The notes under the pieces were generated by a model, which searched no databases, was not told where the DNA came from, and was given only the letters and a program-made list of their open reading frames with translations. A stretch of 64,000 bases of DNA from Christiangramia bathymodioli (lineage in GTDB: Bacteria; Bacteroidota; Bacteroidia; Flavobacteriales; Flavobacteriaceae), in assembly GCA_009735695.1 (NCBI GenBank), contig SRSL01000002.1:239229-303228 (forward strand), read 5' to 3'. This document shows, one piece after another, positions 7,498 through 15,610 of the stretch. Position numbers and translations under genes: made by a program. How positions within the stretch are numbered: the stretch's first letter is position 1; each line of letters opens with the position of its first letter.

Positions 7498-9096
7498 ATG
7501 AAAACACAACTACTCCTTCTTCTATTCTTAATATTGATTTGTAATTCAGTATTCGGGCAGCTTTGTGGAACTTTACCTCCAGCAAATCCAACAACTTATT
7601 CTCAGGAAGACAATAAAGAATCCATCTACCATAAGGGTTCTAGTTCTGCTGTCTGTATTAATGTTATTTTCCATATTGTGAGAAATACAAATCAAACCAA
7701 TGCGTTTCCATTGCCAAATACAGATGATATAACTGCAGAACTTAATGAATCTTTCAGTCAGCACAATATTATTTTTAATAATCTTGGAATGGATTTTATT
7801 GATAATACCAATTTTGTTGACCTTACTAGAAGTGAAGCCGAAACTTTAGATAATATTAATAACAGAAGTGATGCAATTAATTACTATATAGTAGACAATT
7901 TATGGGACCAGGTAGCAGGGGTTGTTATTAATGGTCTTCCTAACAGAAACTTATTTATTGAGGATCAACATGTACTTAATTTTGTTTCTGCTCACGAAGT
8001 AGGACATTGTTTGAATTTGTATCATACATTTGAGGATGATTTTGGTGAAGAAAGAATTGATGGTTTATTCTGTAGCACAACAGGAGATTTAGTATGTGAT
8101 ACCCCTGCTGATAATCAAACTGGAACTACGAACGGTTATAACCCGGATATGACCAACCTAATGTCCTATTATCATTTAGCGCCATGGTTTAACACTCTTG
8201 ATCATTTCACAGACGGTCAAGGTTTTAGAATGAGGTCAGCAATTTATACTGAGCCCATTTTACAAAGTACAAGAAGTACCTCATGCACCCAAATTTCCGA
8301 AGTCAATACCATTTGCTATTCCCAAACCACAACCGTTTCTTTATCAAATCTTGGAGGAGCTACAACAGTTTGGTCATCTTCTAGTAATGTCCAAATTACT
8401 TCCAGCAATAACTCCAGTGCCAGTATTAGAGGATTGAATTCATATTCTAATGGATATGGATGGATTAGGGCAGTTTTGAGTAATGGCATAACATTTCAAG
8501 AAAATTTCCACGTTGGAAAATCAGAAGTGGATAATGTAGTTTTTAGAAATAATGGCGCAGGTGTAACAGGGTATTTCTGCACTAGTCATTATTACAATGA
8601 ATTTGAAATCCTTCCATATGTACCTGATGCTTCATATGAAGTTAGGATTAGAGATTTATCTACTTATAATATTGTAGCAGGACCCTACAATTTTACAGGA
8701 AATATAGCGACCTTACCCACTAGTTATAATTATACCCCAGGTTGGTATTTATTTGAAGCTAGGGGAACCAATTCATGTGGAATTTCTAGCTGGACTCAAT
8801 GGGAAGTAGAGTTTGTAGATTGTTCTCTTGGCGGAGGAGGTGGAGGTGAACTGGAATATAGCGTTTCTCCAAATCCAAGTTCAAAAAATATAACAATAAA
8901 AAAAATCAAAGGTGGACATAAAACTAATACAGACAAGTATCCAATTAAATTGTATAATTTTAATTCAAAATTAATTTACGAAGGTTTTATACGCAACCAA
9001 ATAAGTTTAGATGTATCTAATTATAAAAAGGGCAGATATATTATTGAAATAAATAAAAATCAAAAGTCTGAAACCCACCATTTAATAATTAAGTGA
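7498..9096 (+). CDS. Secreted M43-family zinc metalloprotease with T9SS sorting domain
   Basis: A 532-residue preproprotein. Residues 1-20 are a signal peptide ending in VFGQ. The zinc site is HEVGH plus a third His (H166, H170, H176) in HEVGHCLNLYHTF, the pappalysin/cytophagalysin (M43) signature HExxHxxxxxH; the Met-turn is NLMSYY about 55 residues later. A central β-rich region (~275-440) is followed by a Gly-rich linker (SLGGGGGGEL) and a C-terminal Por secretion-type sorting domain beginning SVSPNPSS, so the enzyme is exported by the type IX system, probably to the cell surface. It overlaps the TGA of this gene with the upstream region of a lipoprotein gene. Cargo of the accessory region; substrate unknown. 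Confidence 0.85.
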   Translation: MKTQLLLLLFLILICNSVFGQLCGTLPPANPTTYSQEDNKESIYHKGSSSAVCINVIFHIVRNTNQTNAFPLPNTDDITAELNESFSQHNIIFNNLGMDFIDNTNFVDLTRSEAETLDNINNRSDAINYYIVDNLWDQVAGVVINGLPNRNLFIEDQHVLNFVSAHEVGHCLNLYHTFEDDFGEERIDGLFCSTTGDLVCDTPADNQTGTTNGYNPDMTNLMSYYHLAPWFNTLDHFTDGQGFRMRSAIYTEPILQSTRSTSCTQISEVNTICYSQTTTVSLSNLGGATTVWSSSSNVQITSSNNSSASIRGLNSYSNGYGWIRAVLSNGITFQENFHVGKSEVDNVVFRNNGAGVTGYFCTSHYYNEFEILPYVPDASYEVRIRDLSTYNIVAGPYNFTGNIATLPTSYNYTPGWYLFEARGTNSCGISSWTQWEVEFVDCSLGGGGGGELEYSVSPNPSSKNITIKKIKGGHKTNTDKYPIKLYNFNSKLIYEGFIRNQISLDVSNYKKGRYIIEINKNQKSETHHLIIK

Positions 9097-9098
9097 TT

Positions 9099-9536
9099 AT
9101 GAAAAAGCTAATAATCGTAATAAGTTTTATGTTTACTATTAATTCATGTAGTCAGCAGAATGAAGATAACACTGATGTAGAAAGTAATATCTATGGAACT
9201 TGGCAATTAATTGAGCAAACTACGAACAATATTGATGGTTCGCCAAATGATTGGGAGCAAGTAAGAAATGGGTATAAAATAACTTTTAATAGGGATTTTA
9301 GTTATGAATCTGAAATATATCCATCTAATTGTAATGAAGTTAGTAGTAGTGTTTATAATCTAATAAATGAACCAGATGGCAACTTGTTAGAAATCACCAT
9401 TTCCTGCGTGAATCCTAATACCACTTTCGAAAGTAAAGACTTTTATTCGATTGAGGGGTCTACTTTTTTAATCCGATCACCTATAGAACCTCCATGTCCG
9501 GAGGGGTGTGCCTTTAAATTTAAAAAAATTGAATAA
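9099..9536 (+). CDS. Small lipocalin-like lipoprotein
   Basis: A 145-residue protein starting at the ATG at 9099, two bases after the metalloprotease stop (a GTG at 9093 is possible but less likely). The N-terminus KKLIIVISFMFTINSC is a lipoprotein signal with the lipobox Cys at about position 17. The mature part has the YGTWQLIEQTT start and β-strand pattern of the lipocalin-like domains frequent in Bacteroidetes, with a Cys-containing end (PPCPEGCAFKFKKIE). It is probably co-transcribed with the protease. A protective or inhibitory partner role is conceivable, but nothing in the sequence proves it. Confidence 0.7.
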   Translation: MKKLIIVISFMFTINSCSQQNEDNTDVESNIYGTWQLIEQTTNNIDGSPNDWEQVRNGYKITFNRDFSYESEIYPSNCNEVSSSVYNLINEPDGNLLEITISCVNPNTTFESKDFYSIEGSTFLIRSPIEPPCPEGCAFKFKKIE

Positions 9537-9720
9537 GAAATTTTGGCTCACCTCAAAAATAATATGGAATACTATGAAGAATATATTAATTTTATTTATG
9601 CGTGATTTAAAAAATTTCAGATCAAAATTAATTGATATTTTGAGTCCAATTCGGTGACCTTTTAAAATCCAAATTTTGAAACATCACTATTAACAAGGTA
9701 TACGGGATTAAGTGTGCGTT

Positions 9721-9733
9721 CTGCCACCCCGAC
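9721..9733. other. Attachment-site core, left copy (tRNA-Pro 3' end)
   Basis: CTGCCACCCCGAC is identical to 15904-15916. CACCCCG followed by A and CCA (complete in the right copy) is the 3' acceptor strand expected for tRNA-Pro, whose 5' end is CGGGGTG in many bacteria. Neither copy has a complete tRNA in front of it. The copy lies 215 bases upstream of the tyrosine recombinase gene, as usual for islands inserted at tRNA 3' ends. Confidence 0.6.
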
Positions 9734-9755
9734 GAACCACCTAATAAGTGGAAAC

Positions 9756-9791
9756 AAAACACTGTTAATCTCTTGATTTTCAGTGTTTTTT
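9756..9791 (+). terminator. Rho-independent terminator after the left att copy
   Basis: AAAACACTG (9756-9764) pairs with CAGTGTTTT (9781-9789) and is followed by T residues. It sits just after the tRNA-Pro-like fragment, as does a similar hairpin after the right copy. Confidence 0.6.
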
Positions 9792-9833
9792 GTTTTTAGT
9801 GATATCAAATAATATCATTTAATAGCGTGAGTC

Positions 9834-9852
9834 TGGTGAATCATTCGGTGAA
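9834..9852. repeat. 19-base direct repeat, left copy
   Basis: TGGTGAATCATTCGGTGAA, identical to 15823-15841. The unit contains GGTGAATC twice (9835-9842 and 9847-9854), separated by ATTC. It lies between the left att core and the recombinase gene. A weaker match (ATTCGGTGA at 9649-9657) lies about 65 bases left of the left att core, similar to the distance of the right copy from its own att core. Candidate recombinase arm-binding site. Confidence 0.5.
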
Positions 9853-9947
9853 TCAACTTTTACAAATAATTCCGTAACTTCATAAAGCATTTTGGTTGAT
9901 TTGACTTTCGTCTTTGCGAACTGATTGTTTCATTAAAGACGCTTGAA

Positions 9948-11162
9948 ATGCCTAATTACACTACCTTTTCCGTATTATTCTTTGTCCGAAAACATCATGA
10001 TGAGACCAAGAAATTATTTATTTATGCCCGAATTACTGTCGATGGAAAACGCTCCGAAATCAGTCTAAAAAGATCTATTCCGGTGAATCAATGGGATGCC
10101 TCAAAAGGACGTGCCAGGGGAACCGCTCCAAAATCACGAATTTTAAACCAGTACTTAGACCAGGTGTACAATAAGCTGTTAGACTGCCATAAGCAGCTGT
10201 CGTCAGAGAATAAGGTTATCTCTGCGCAAAGTATCAAAGTTCGTTTTTATGGGAAGGATACACATCACAAAACTTTACTGGAACTGATGGAATATCATAA
10301 TACTAATATGAAGAATGTATTAAAGCCCGGCACGCTCAAAAACTATTATACGACCGAAACTTATTTAAAAGAGTTTTTACAGAAGAAACTCAAGTGCAGT
10401 GATATTAACCTTAAAGAGATCAATTACCGGTTTGTAACTGACTTTGAACAGTTTCTACGCAATTATTCCGCAAAAGTTTCTCGGAAGACCTGCGGGAATA
10501 ATGGCACAATGAAACATCTGGAACGTTTTAAAAAGATGCTCAATCTGGCCATTAAACTGGAATGGCTGGTAAAAAATCCATTTGACAACTTTAAATTTCG
10601 GTTTGAGAAACATGAGCGACAGTATCTGAGTAAGCGGGAGCTTCATCTATTAGAGACTACCGAATTTACCAGAAACAGCTTACAAAAAGTAAAAGATCTT
10701 TTTGTGTTCTCTTGCTATACTGGACTTTCTTATGTGGATATTGAAAAATTAACCATTCATCAGATTGTTAAAGGAATTGATGGGAGTAACTGGATCTATA
10801 CTAAACGAGAAAAAACAGATGAAACCGTGAAGGTGCCATTACTACCCCAGGCGCAAATTTTATTAGATAAATACAAGGACCAAATTACATCAGGTGATTA
10901 TTTGTTTCCTGTTTGTTCTAATCAAAAGGTCAATAAATACCTAAAAGAGGTAATGTTGCAATTGAAAATAAAAAAGACCATCACCTTTCATTCTGCCAGG
11001 CATACATTTGCCACTACCGTAACTTTATCTAACGGGGTGCCTATTGAAACAGTTTCCAAATTATTAGGACATACTAAATTATCAACTACGCAGATTTACG
11101 CCAGAGTGATTGATTCTAAAATATCCAGGGATATGGAATGTTTAAAAAAGAAATTAAAATAG
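9948..11162 (+). CDS. Tyrosine recombinase / site-specific integrase (IntDOT-like)
   Basis: A 404-residue integrase of the Bacteroidetes type: N-terminal arm-binding region (residues 1-~105), SAM-like core-binding domain (~105-205, starting LLELMEYHNTNMKN) and C-terminal catalytic domain. The catalytic motifs are HSARHTFAT (His and Arg II), LLGHTKLSTTQIYARV (His III and the Tyr nucleophile). At the Arg I position the sequence is CYTGLSYVDI, with Ser where most recombinases have Arg; the same replacement is known in IntDOT of CTnDOT. It lies just inside the left tRNA-Pro att copy and is presumably responsible for integration of the segment up to 15916. Confidence 0.9.
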   Translation: MPNYTTFSVLFFVRKHHDETKKLFIYARITVDGKRSEISLKRSIPVNQWDASKGRARGTAPKSRILNQYLDQVYNKLLDCHKQLSSENKVISAQSIKVRFYGKDTHHKTLLELMEYHNTNMKNVLKPGTLKNYYTTETYLKEFLQKKLKCSDINLKEINYRFVTDFEQFLRNYSAKVSRKTCGNNGTMKHLERFKKMLNLAIKLEWLVKNPFDNFKFRFEKHERQYLSKRELHLLETTEFTRNSLQKVKDLFVFSCYTGLSYVDIEKLTIHQIVKGIDGSNWIYTKREKTDETVKVPLLPQAQILLDKYKDQITSGDYLFPVCSNQKVNKYLKEVMLQLKIKKTITFHSARHTFATTVTLSNGVPIETVSKLLGHTKLSTTQIYARVIDSKISRDMECLKKKLK

Positions 11163-11267
11163 AGTTGATTGACTTTGAAGTAGGTATAAAAATAGACCTA
11201 ATCCTAAAAGGGATATAATTATACCAATTATAAGAATTGAATAATGTACAATCTTTAGTCTGGACAT
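11154..11267 (-). CDS. Candidate small membrane peptide (37 residues)
   Basis: ATG at 11267-11265, TAA at 11156-11154. After a basic N-terminus (MSRLKIVHYS) comes one strongly hydrophobic helix (ILIIGIIISLLGLGLFLYLL) and a short polar tail. It overlaps the last nine bases of the integrase gene on the opposite strand. The core GIIISLLGLGLFL resembles GIFLAFLGLGIIL of the peptide at 12105-12182. Too short to prove by coding statistics; the shared core and the compact signal-plus-TM layout are the reasons for listing it. Confidence 0.35.
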   Translation of the reverse strand: MSRLKIVHYSILIIGIIISLLGLGLFLYLLQSQSTLF

Positions 11268-11515
11268 ATGAAAATTTGAATCAACAAATTAATTCTATTT
11301 TCCAACAATGATTGCCGTATATCCAATTAATCTTAACAAATTAGGATCAGCTTAATCTATTAATTCAGTGTTAATTGCAATATGTGTGAAATTTCAAATG
11401 ATTTTCAAATCTTAAAAAGAAATTAAAATGACCCGAGGTAAAAAAATAGGGGAAAACCCTACCTTATAAAAATTCCTTGGGTCTTATCTTTATTTGTCCG
11501 AAAAAGATTTCATAA

Positions 11516-11608
11516 TTGATACAAGATTATTCACATATCTACAGAGGAATTATTTTAGCTTTGAGTGTAGTACTTGCAGTATATATTGTATACCGTTATT
11601 TTAGTTAA
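11516..11608 (+). CDS. Candidate small membrane peptide (30 residues, TTG start)
   Basis: TTG at 11516 directly after an in-frame TAA, stop TAA at 11606-11608. The peptide is IQDYSHIYRG followed by a hydrophobic helix (IILALSVVLAVYIVYRYF). A strong terminator hairpin 57 bases downstream suggests that a short plus-strand transcript exists here. No ATG start is available, so it may be a remnant of a longer gene. Confidence 0.25.
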   Translation: MIQDYSHIYRGIILALSVVLAVYIVYRYFS

Positions 11609-11664
11609 AATAATTCCTTTGGATTAAAATCTAGTGAATACCTCAATTATGTTATGTCTGAATT

Positions 11665-11701
11665 AAAGGATACTAATCACCCTCCGGTAGTATCCTTTTT
11701 T
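11665..11701 (+). terminator. Rho-independent terminator
   Basis: AAAGGATACTA (11665-11675) pairs perfectly with TAGTATCCTTT (11688-11698), followed by a T tract. It ends whatever is transcribed rightward from the integrase or from the small ORF at 11516. Confidence 0.7.
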
Positions 11702-11889
11702 CTTTTTAATAAGCAAATCTGAAAAATGAGGATGAGTTATTTTGGATTTTTTAAGTTTTATTTATGATTTCATCGGGAATATATGTAAAGAATTATTTTA
11801 TCTTCAGGCCTTATTCTCCTGGAAATTGTAATATTTCTGAATCATATGAGAATTTACCCCCAATACTTTTATATATGTTTAGATAGGAA

Positions 11890-11919
11890 GGAATTCATTT
11901 TATGAGTTCCTTTTTTTTT
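11890..11919 (+). terminator. Rho-independent terminator without an obvious gene
   Basis: GGAATTC (11890-11896) pairs with GAGTTCC (11904-11910, one G-T pair) and is followed by nine T residues. The 190 bases between the previous terminator and this one contain only a 40-codon reading frame of low quality, so the terminated transcript may be a small RNA. Confidence 0.6.
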
Positions 11920-12104
11920 GATTATTTATATGCTTAGGCTTATTACATTTAAATCCATAGGTTCTTAGTGCAAGATGTGTGCCTGTGGGCACAATCTTGA
12001 TTACTCCCGATGGTCGCAATGAAAAAAGAGAGGTTTATGGAGAAAAAGCATTATTTACTTAATTATGCACAGATCCAGTTCGCACATTATTAGAAATGAT
12101 CAGT

Positions 12105-12182
12105 TCATTTCCTTAATTTGATGGCAAAAAATAATATTATACCTAATCCCAAGAAAGCTAGAAATATCCCCCCTAATAGCAT
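12105..12182 (-). CDS. Candidate small membrane peptide (25 residues)
   Basis: ATG at 12182-12180, TGA at 12107-12105. Almost the whole peptide is one hydrophobic helix (LLGGIFLAFLGLGIILFFAI) ending in KLRK, a positive-inside anchor. The LGLG core is shared with the peptide at 11154-11267. Very short, so gene status is uncertain. Confidence 0.3.
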   Translation of the reverse strand: MLLGGIFLAFLGLGIILFFAIKLRK

Positions 12183-12579
12183 CGCATTCTAAAAATTCGT
12201 TGGAAGATATTGTTTATTGAAATGCTAAAAGCGCGGATAATCATATTTCACAAAAATTTATGATAGATGAAATAAAAATGCTATAGCTTTTTTCAACTAT
12301 CTTCCTTCTAAAAAGAAAAACAATCTTAGCTCGATGCTATAACTGATTATATGGTTGAAAGGCGGACTGGGATTAACTCCAGTAAAGAGCCGATACTATA
12401 TCCTTACAACATCATATTTACTGTAGCGCTTCCTTCGACACAAACAGAAAATTGGGGAGATGATGCAAAATTGATACGCATGATGGAAGCCTGTGTTTAA
12501 AGGTTTTTTCCCAGATAATCATCATTCCAGGTCATTTAGAGCGGACCATGCTGAGGAAATACTTTAGGTTATTTCTTTT

Positions 12580-12670
12580 TTTTTGATGAATGATGAGAAA
12601 ATATAAATAAGACCAGTGATAATGGTGGTTTTCAGGCTCATCATTTTTCTCATCGTTCTGTCATCAAAAA
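12580..12670. repeat. Nested inverted repeat
   Basis: Outer arms TTTTTGATGA (12580-12589) and TCATCAAAAA (12661-12670); inner arms GATGAGAAAA (12592-12601) and TTTTCTCATC (12645-12654). Both pairs are perfect, with a 43-base loop. It lies within gene-free DNA left of the sulP leader. Confidence 0.6.
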
Positions 12671-12893
12671 TAAGCGATGCTAAAATTTAAATTATTTTGG
12701 TGGGATAGCATATACTAACTTAGCCAAAAAAAATTAGACCCAGCTGAGTATCTATTTTAACAGCAGAAGTGAAGCAAGAATAGCGAAGCGGAGAGTCACA
12801 AAGTACTTCCTTAAAAAAAGAATCAATTAGTAAATTATTTAATGCAATATAAATAATTTGAGTTCGAATGCTTTTCTACTAATTAAAAAAACA

Positions 12894-13034
12894 TATTTTT
12901 GCAGCTCCTATGAGAAAAGTTATTACTTCTTCAATTTTTAAGCTTACTCCGCCTTGATAAAATAAGGTTGGGAATACTTCCATTCCCACATTTCTCTACA
13001 CTCTTGCTTTCTGCAAAACCTGGTCTTACAGGTT
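12894..13034 (+). promoter_or_regulatory. Structured leader of the sulP gene with a possible leader peptide
   Basis: TATTTTTG (12894-12901) fits the Bacteroidetes -7 box, though no good -33 box precedes it. Nine bases later an ATG opens a 15-codon frame (12910-12957, ending KLTPP). Two hairpins follow: TGGGAAT/ATTCCCA (12969-12975 with 12982-12988) and AACCTG/CAGGTT (13017-13022 with 13029-13034), ending 36 bases before the sulP ATG. The layout resembles an attenuation-type leader but matches no riboswitch class I know. Confidence 0.35.
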
Positions 13035-13070
13035 ATACTTCAATTATTCATTTTTAAAAAAATCTTCAAT

Positions 13071-14612
13071 ATGAAGAAGTATCTTAATCTATTCGATTTT
13101 TCCCAAAAGGTTGATTATAAAACTGAGATCCTTGCAGGTCTCACTGTGGCACTAGCATTAATTCCAGAGGCAGTAGCATTTGCTCTAGTAGCAGGACTTT
13201 CTCCACTTACAGGTTTATATGCCGCGTTTGTTATGGGAATCGTTACCGCTATTTTAGGCGGTCGTCCCGGAATGATTTCTGGAGCTACTGGAGCTGTAGC
13301 AGTAGTAATTGTATCTGTTGCCGTTTCACATGGGCCAGAGTATGTCTTTGCAACGGTTATTTTAGCAGGAGTTATTCAAATTCTGGCGGGTATTTTTCGA
13401 CTTGGAAAATTAATGAGATTGGTGCCACATCCTGTAATATTCGGTTTTGTCAATGGTCTTGCGGTTATCATTTTCATGTCCCAGCTCGGTCAGTTTAAAG
13501 TGGTTAGCGAAGGTGGTGAACAGGTTTGGATGCAAGGTTCTCAACTTTATTTTATGCTAGGATTAGTGTTAATTACAATGCTTATAATTTGGGGGTTGCC
13601 TAAAATAACAAAGGCTGTTCCTGCAACTCTAGTAGCTATTTTAGTAACATTCGGAATAGTTTTACTTTTTGGAATTGAGACAAGAACCGTCGGCGACGTG
13701 GCCTCGATAAAAGGTGGATTTCCGCCATTCCATCTTCCTGTCGTCCCCTTAAATTTAGAGACACTAAGTATTATTTTTCCACCAGCTTTAATTATGGCTG
13801 GGGTTGGACTTATCGAGAGTTTACTTACGCTTAACATTATAGATGAAATTACCGAAACCCGGGGTCGGAGCAATAAGGAATGTGTAGCCCAGGGATCGGC
13901 TAATATACTTTCTGGAGTATTTTCCGGTATGGGTGGATGTGCAATGTTGGGACAAAGTTTAATAAACGTGTCTTCAGGAGCAAGAGCCCGTTTATCGGGA
14001 ATAACGGCCGCTGTAATGTTATTAGTGTTCGTAATGTTTGGTGCTGAATTAATTGAAAAAGTACCTATGGCAGCATTAACAGGGTTAATGATCATGGTCG
14101 CAATAGGAACTTTTGAATGGGCTAGTTTAAGAACGTTGAACAAAATGCCAAAATCGGATATTCTGGTGATGGTACTGGTTACTTTAGTGACCATCATTTT
14201 GCATAACCTTGCTCTGGCTGTTATGGTAGGTGTTATTATAGCTGCTCTAGTTTTTGCATGGGATAATGCTAAACGGATTCGTGCCCGTAAAAGTGTAGAT
14301 AATGAAGGAATCAAACATTATGAAATTTACGGTCCACTTTTCTTTGGTTCGGTGACAGCATTCAATCAGAAATTTGATGTTTTAAATGATCCTGAAGAAG
14401 TCGTTATTGATTTCCGTGAAAGCAGGATTGTAGATATGTCAGCCATAGAAGCAGTTAATAAGCTCACAGAACGTTATAAAAAACAAAATAAAAAGCTTCA
14501 TTTAAGACATTTAAGCAAGGATTGCCGAAGACTTTTAAATAATGCCGATGCAATTATTGATGTAAATATCATAGAAGATCCAAATTACAAAGTAGTTACA
14601 GACAAATTTTAA
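13071..14612 (+). CDS. SulP-family inorganic anion transporter with STAS domain
   Basis: A 513-residue inner-membrane protein. The N-terminal two thirds are hydrophobic with the SulP signature region near residues 20-75 (GLTVALALIPEAVAFALVAG, then PLTGLYAAFV and GATGAVAVV). A STAS domain lies at about 405-510 (EEVVIDFRESRIVDMSAIEAVNKL). SulP proteins carry sulfate, bicarbonate or other anions, often with Na+ or H+; the short form with this N-terminus is close to the bicarbonate/sulfate group. No sulfate-assimilation or carbonic anhydrase gene is next to it, so the anion cannot be named. It is cargo of the right-hand island, preceded by a structured leader. Confidence 0.88.
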   Translation: MKKYLNLFDFSQKVDYKTEILAGLTVALALIPEAVAFALVAGLSPLTGLYAAFVMGIVTAILGGRPGMISGATGAVAVVIVSVAVSHGPEYVFATVILAGVIQILAGIFRLGKLMRLVPHPVIFGFVNGLAVIIFMSQLGQFKVVSEGGEQVWMQGSQLYFMLGLVLITMLIIWGLPKITKAVPATLVAILVTFGIVLLFGIETRTVGDVASIKGGFPPFHLPVVPLNLETLSIIFPPALIMAGVGLIESLLTLNIIDEITETRGRSNKECVAQGSANILSGVFSGMGGCAMLGQSLINVSSGARARLSGITAAVMLLVFVMFGAELIEKVPMAALTGLMIMVAIGTFEWASLRTLNKMPKSDILVMVLVTLVTIILHNLALAVMVGVIIAALVFAWDNAKRIRARKSVDNEGIKHYEIYGPLFFGSVTAFNQKFDVLNDPEEVVIDFRESRIVDMSAIEAVNKLTERYKKQNKKLHLRHLSKDCRRLLNNADAIIDVNIIEDPNYKVVTDKF

Positions 14613-14845
14613 AAAATAGATCAGGTAGAAAATAATTGAAAATTACCAAAAGGCCCTCCTTAGTAGATTGATATCATATGTTCTGCCGCTGGTTTAATCT
14701 GTTTTTTGTTTGATGTTAACCTGAAAATGCCAGCTAATATAATTATTAGGCTAAAGTATAGCGAAGGTAGTGAAAGGAAATGCTGCAAGCCCCATATCTC
14801 CCGAACGAATACTTTAAATATTTAACTACTCATATGATCAATTTT

Positions 14846-15139
14846 TTATTCCAATAAGGATTTGGGAAGATTTTTTCTTTTCATTCCTAAAGTAAGCATA
14901 TGGTCTACCAAATTAGCTTTTACACAATCTTCAAGTTTCTTCATAGGAATCCGATAACTGCTTTTGCAAATATATTCTCTGTCTTTATCAAAAAGTTTGG
15001 TGGTTAAATCTAGGTCTACCTTATTCCCATGAGTTTTAGTTTGTATATAATAATTAAACTCAATATGTTCTTTATTAGCCAATGGAGATCCTTTAATTTT
15101 AGGAGTATAGACCGCATCTCCTAATTTCTGAAATTGCAT
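14846..15139 (-). CDS. Hypothetical small protein (97 residues)
   Basis: A soluble, basic protein with no recognisable family. The middle part alternates polar and hydrophobic residues (HIEFNYYIQTKTHGNKVDLDL), suggesting β-strands, and the end is helical and lysine-rich (GMKRKNLPKSLLE). Convergent with sulP and isolated from other genes. Base use is like the neighbouring island DNA. Function unknown. Confidence 0.5.
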   Translation of the reverse strand: MQFQKLGDAVYTPKIKGSPLANKEHIEFNYYIQTKTHGNKVDLDLTTKLFDKDREYICKSSYRIPMKKLEDCVKANLVDHMLTLGMKRKNLPKSLLE

Positions 15140-15212
15140 AGTTCCTGATTTTTAAGGTAAAAGATAAAATATAATAAATTTGGGATAGGGATTAAAATAG
15201 TTCCAGGTTGGT

Positions 15213-15259
15213 AAGAAAAAAGGGAAATAACGCTGTTACCTGTATTTCCCTTTTTTCTT
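15213..15259. repeat. 17-base perfect inverted repeat, possibly third member of the structured family
   Basis: AAGAAAAAAGGGAAATA (15213-15229) and TATTTCCCTTTTTTCTT (15243-15259) enclose 13 bases. The inner TAAC-GCT-GTTA followed by CCTG recalls the inner GTAAC/GTTAC hairpin plus CCTCTTGC of the elements at 6643 and 7102, in a shortened form. The right arm could terminate plus-strand transcription, but no plus-strand gene precedes it. Confidence 0.55.
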
Positions 15260-15336
15260 CCTTCTGGTTAAGGGACCAGGGGGAAAATTCAAGTAGAATA
15301 CTTAAAGATACGATAAATCTTTGCAACCTCCGGGCG

Positions 15337-15375
15337 CAAAGCAAGATTGTCATGACAATGACACATCTTGCTTTG
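15337..15375. repeat. Inverted repeat with 11-base arms
   Basis: CAAAGCAAGAT (15337-15347) and ATCTTGCTTTG (15365-15375), with GTCAT/ATGAC continuing the pairing inside. Lies between the 97-residue gene and the small-peptide gene. Confidence 0.55.
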
Positions 15376-15454
15376 TTGATTTTTGAAGTAAATGGCCAAG
15401 GAGATTTCCTCTTAGTAAATCACCAAACTATTTGCTTTAACTAAGTTTCAGGTC

Positions 15455-15610
15455 CTATTGTTCATATAAAAAGTTACTTTTTTCATCCTGAGCACTTTCC
15501 TTTTTTTTATGATTAGTTTTCAATTTTCGAATAAAGAAGGCCCTTTTAGATATTGAAATAGATTTACTTCTTTCAGAGCCTTCGCTACTACCTTTTTTTA
15601 ATGCTTCCAT
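15455..15610 (-). CDS. Small Ser/Lys-rich peptide (51 residues) with structured leader
   Basis: ATG at 15610-15608, TAG at 15457-15455. The peptide starts MEALKKGSSEGSERSKS and is strongly basic. A degenerate homologue at 6024-6173 keeps A-x-K-G, SERSK and the C-terminal K-E-x-A-x-D-x-K-S pattern while much of the middle has diverged, which indicates that the protein was under selection. The region just upstream (15616-15694) folds into a nested hairpin that covaries with the other copy. Role unknown; presence in both islands suggests a mobile-element function. Confidence 0.45.
   Translation of the reverse strand: MEALKKGSSEGSERSKSISISKRAFFIRKLKTNHKKKESAQDEKSNFLYEQ

Larger units (their letters stand above)
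11702..13070. other. Gene-poor stretch between integrase and sulP
   Basis: No long coding region. It contains a second plus-strand terminator (11890-11919), a tiny hydrophobic ORF on the minus strand (12105-12182), a nested inverted repeat (12580-12670) and the sulP leader (12894-13034). The rest shows nothing I can identify. Confidence 0.6.

Noticed and set aside
12894-13034. SAM or other known riboswitch before sulP
   Set aside because: The two small hairpins lack the conserved cores of the SAM riboswitch classes; kept only as an unassigned leader.
13547-14314. Long minus-strand ORF (255 codons) opposite sulP
   Set aside because: Entirely antisense to a well-conserved transporter gene and composed of low-complexity Ser/Thr/Ile-rich translation; no family signature.
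15208-15444. 78-codon plus-strand ORF
   Set aside because: Its first part is the 17-base inverted repeat and its middle is the 15337-15375 palindrome; protein looks random.
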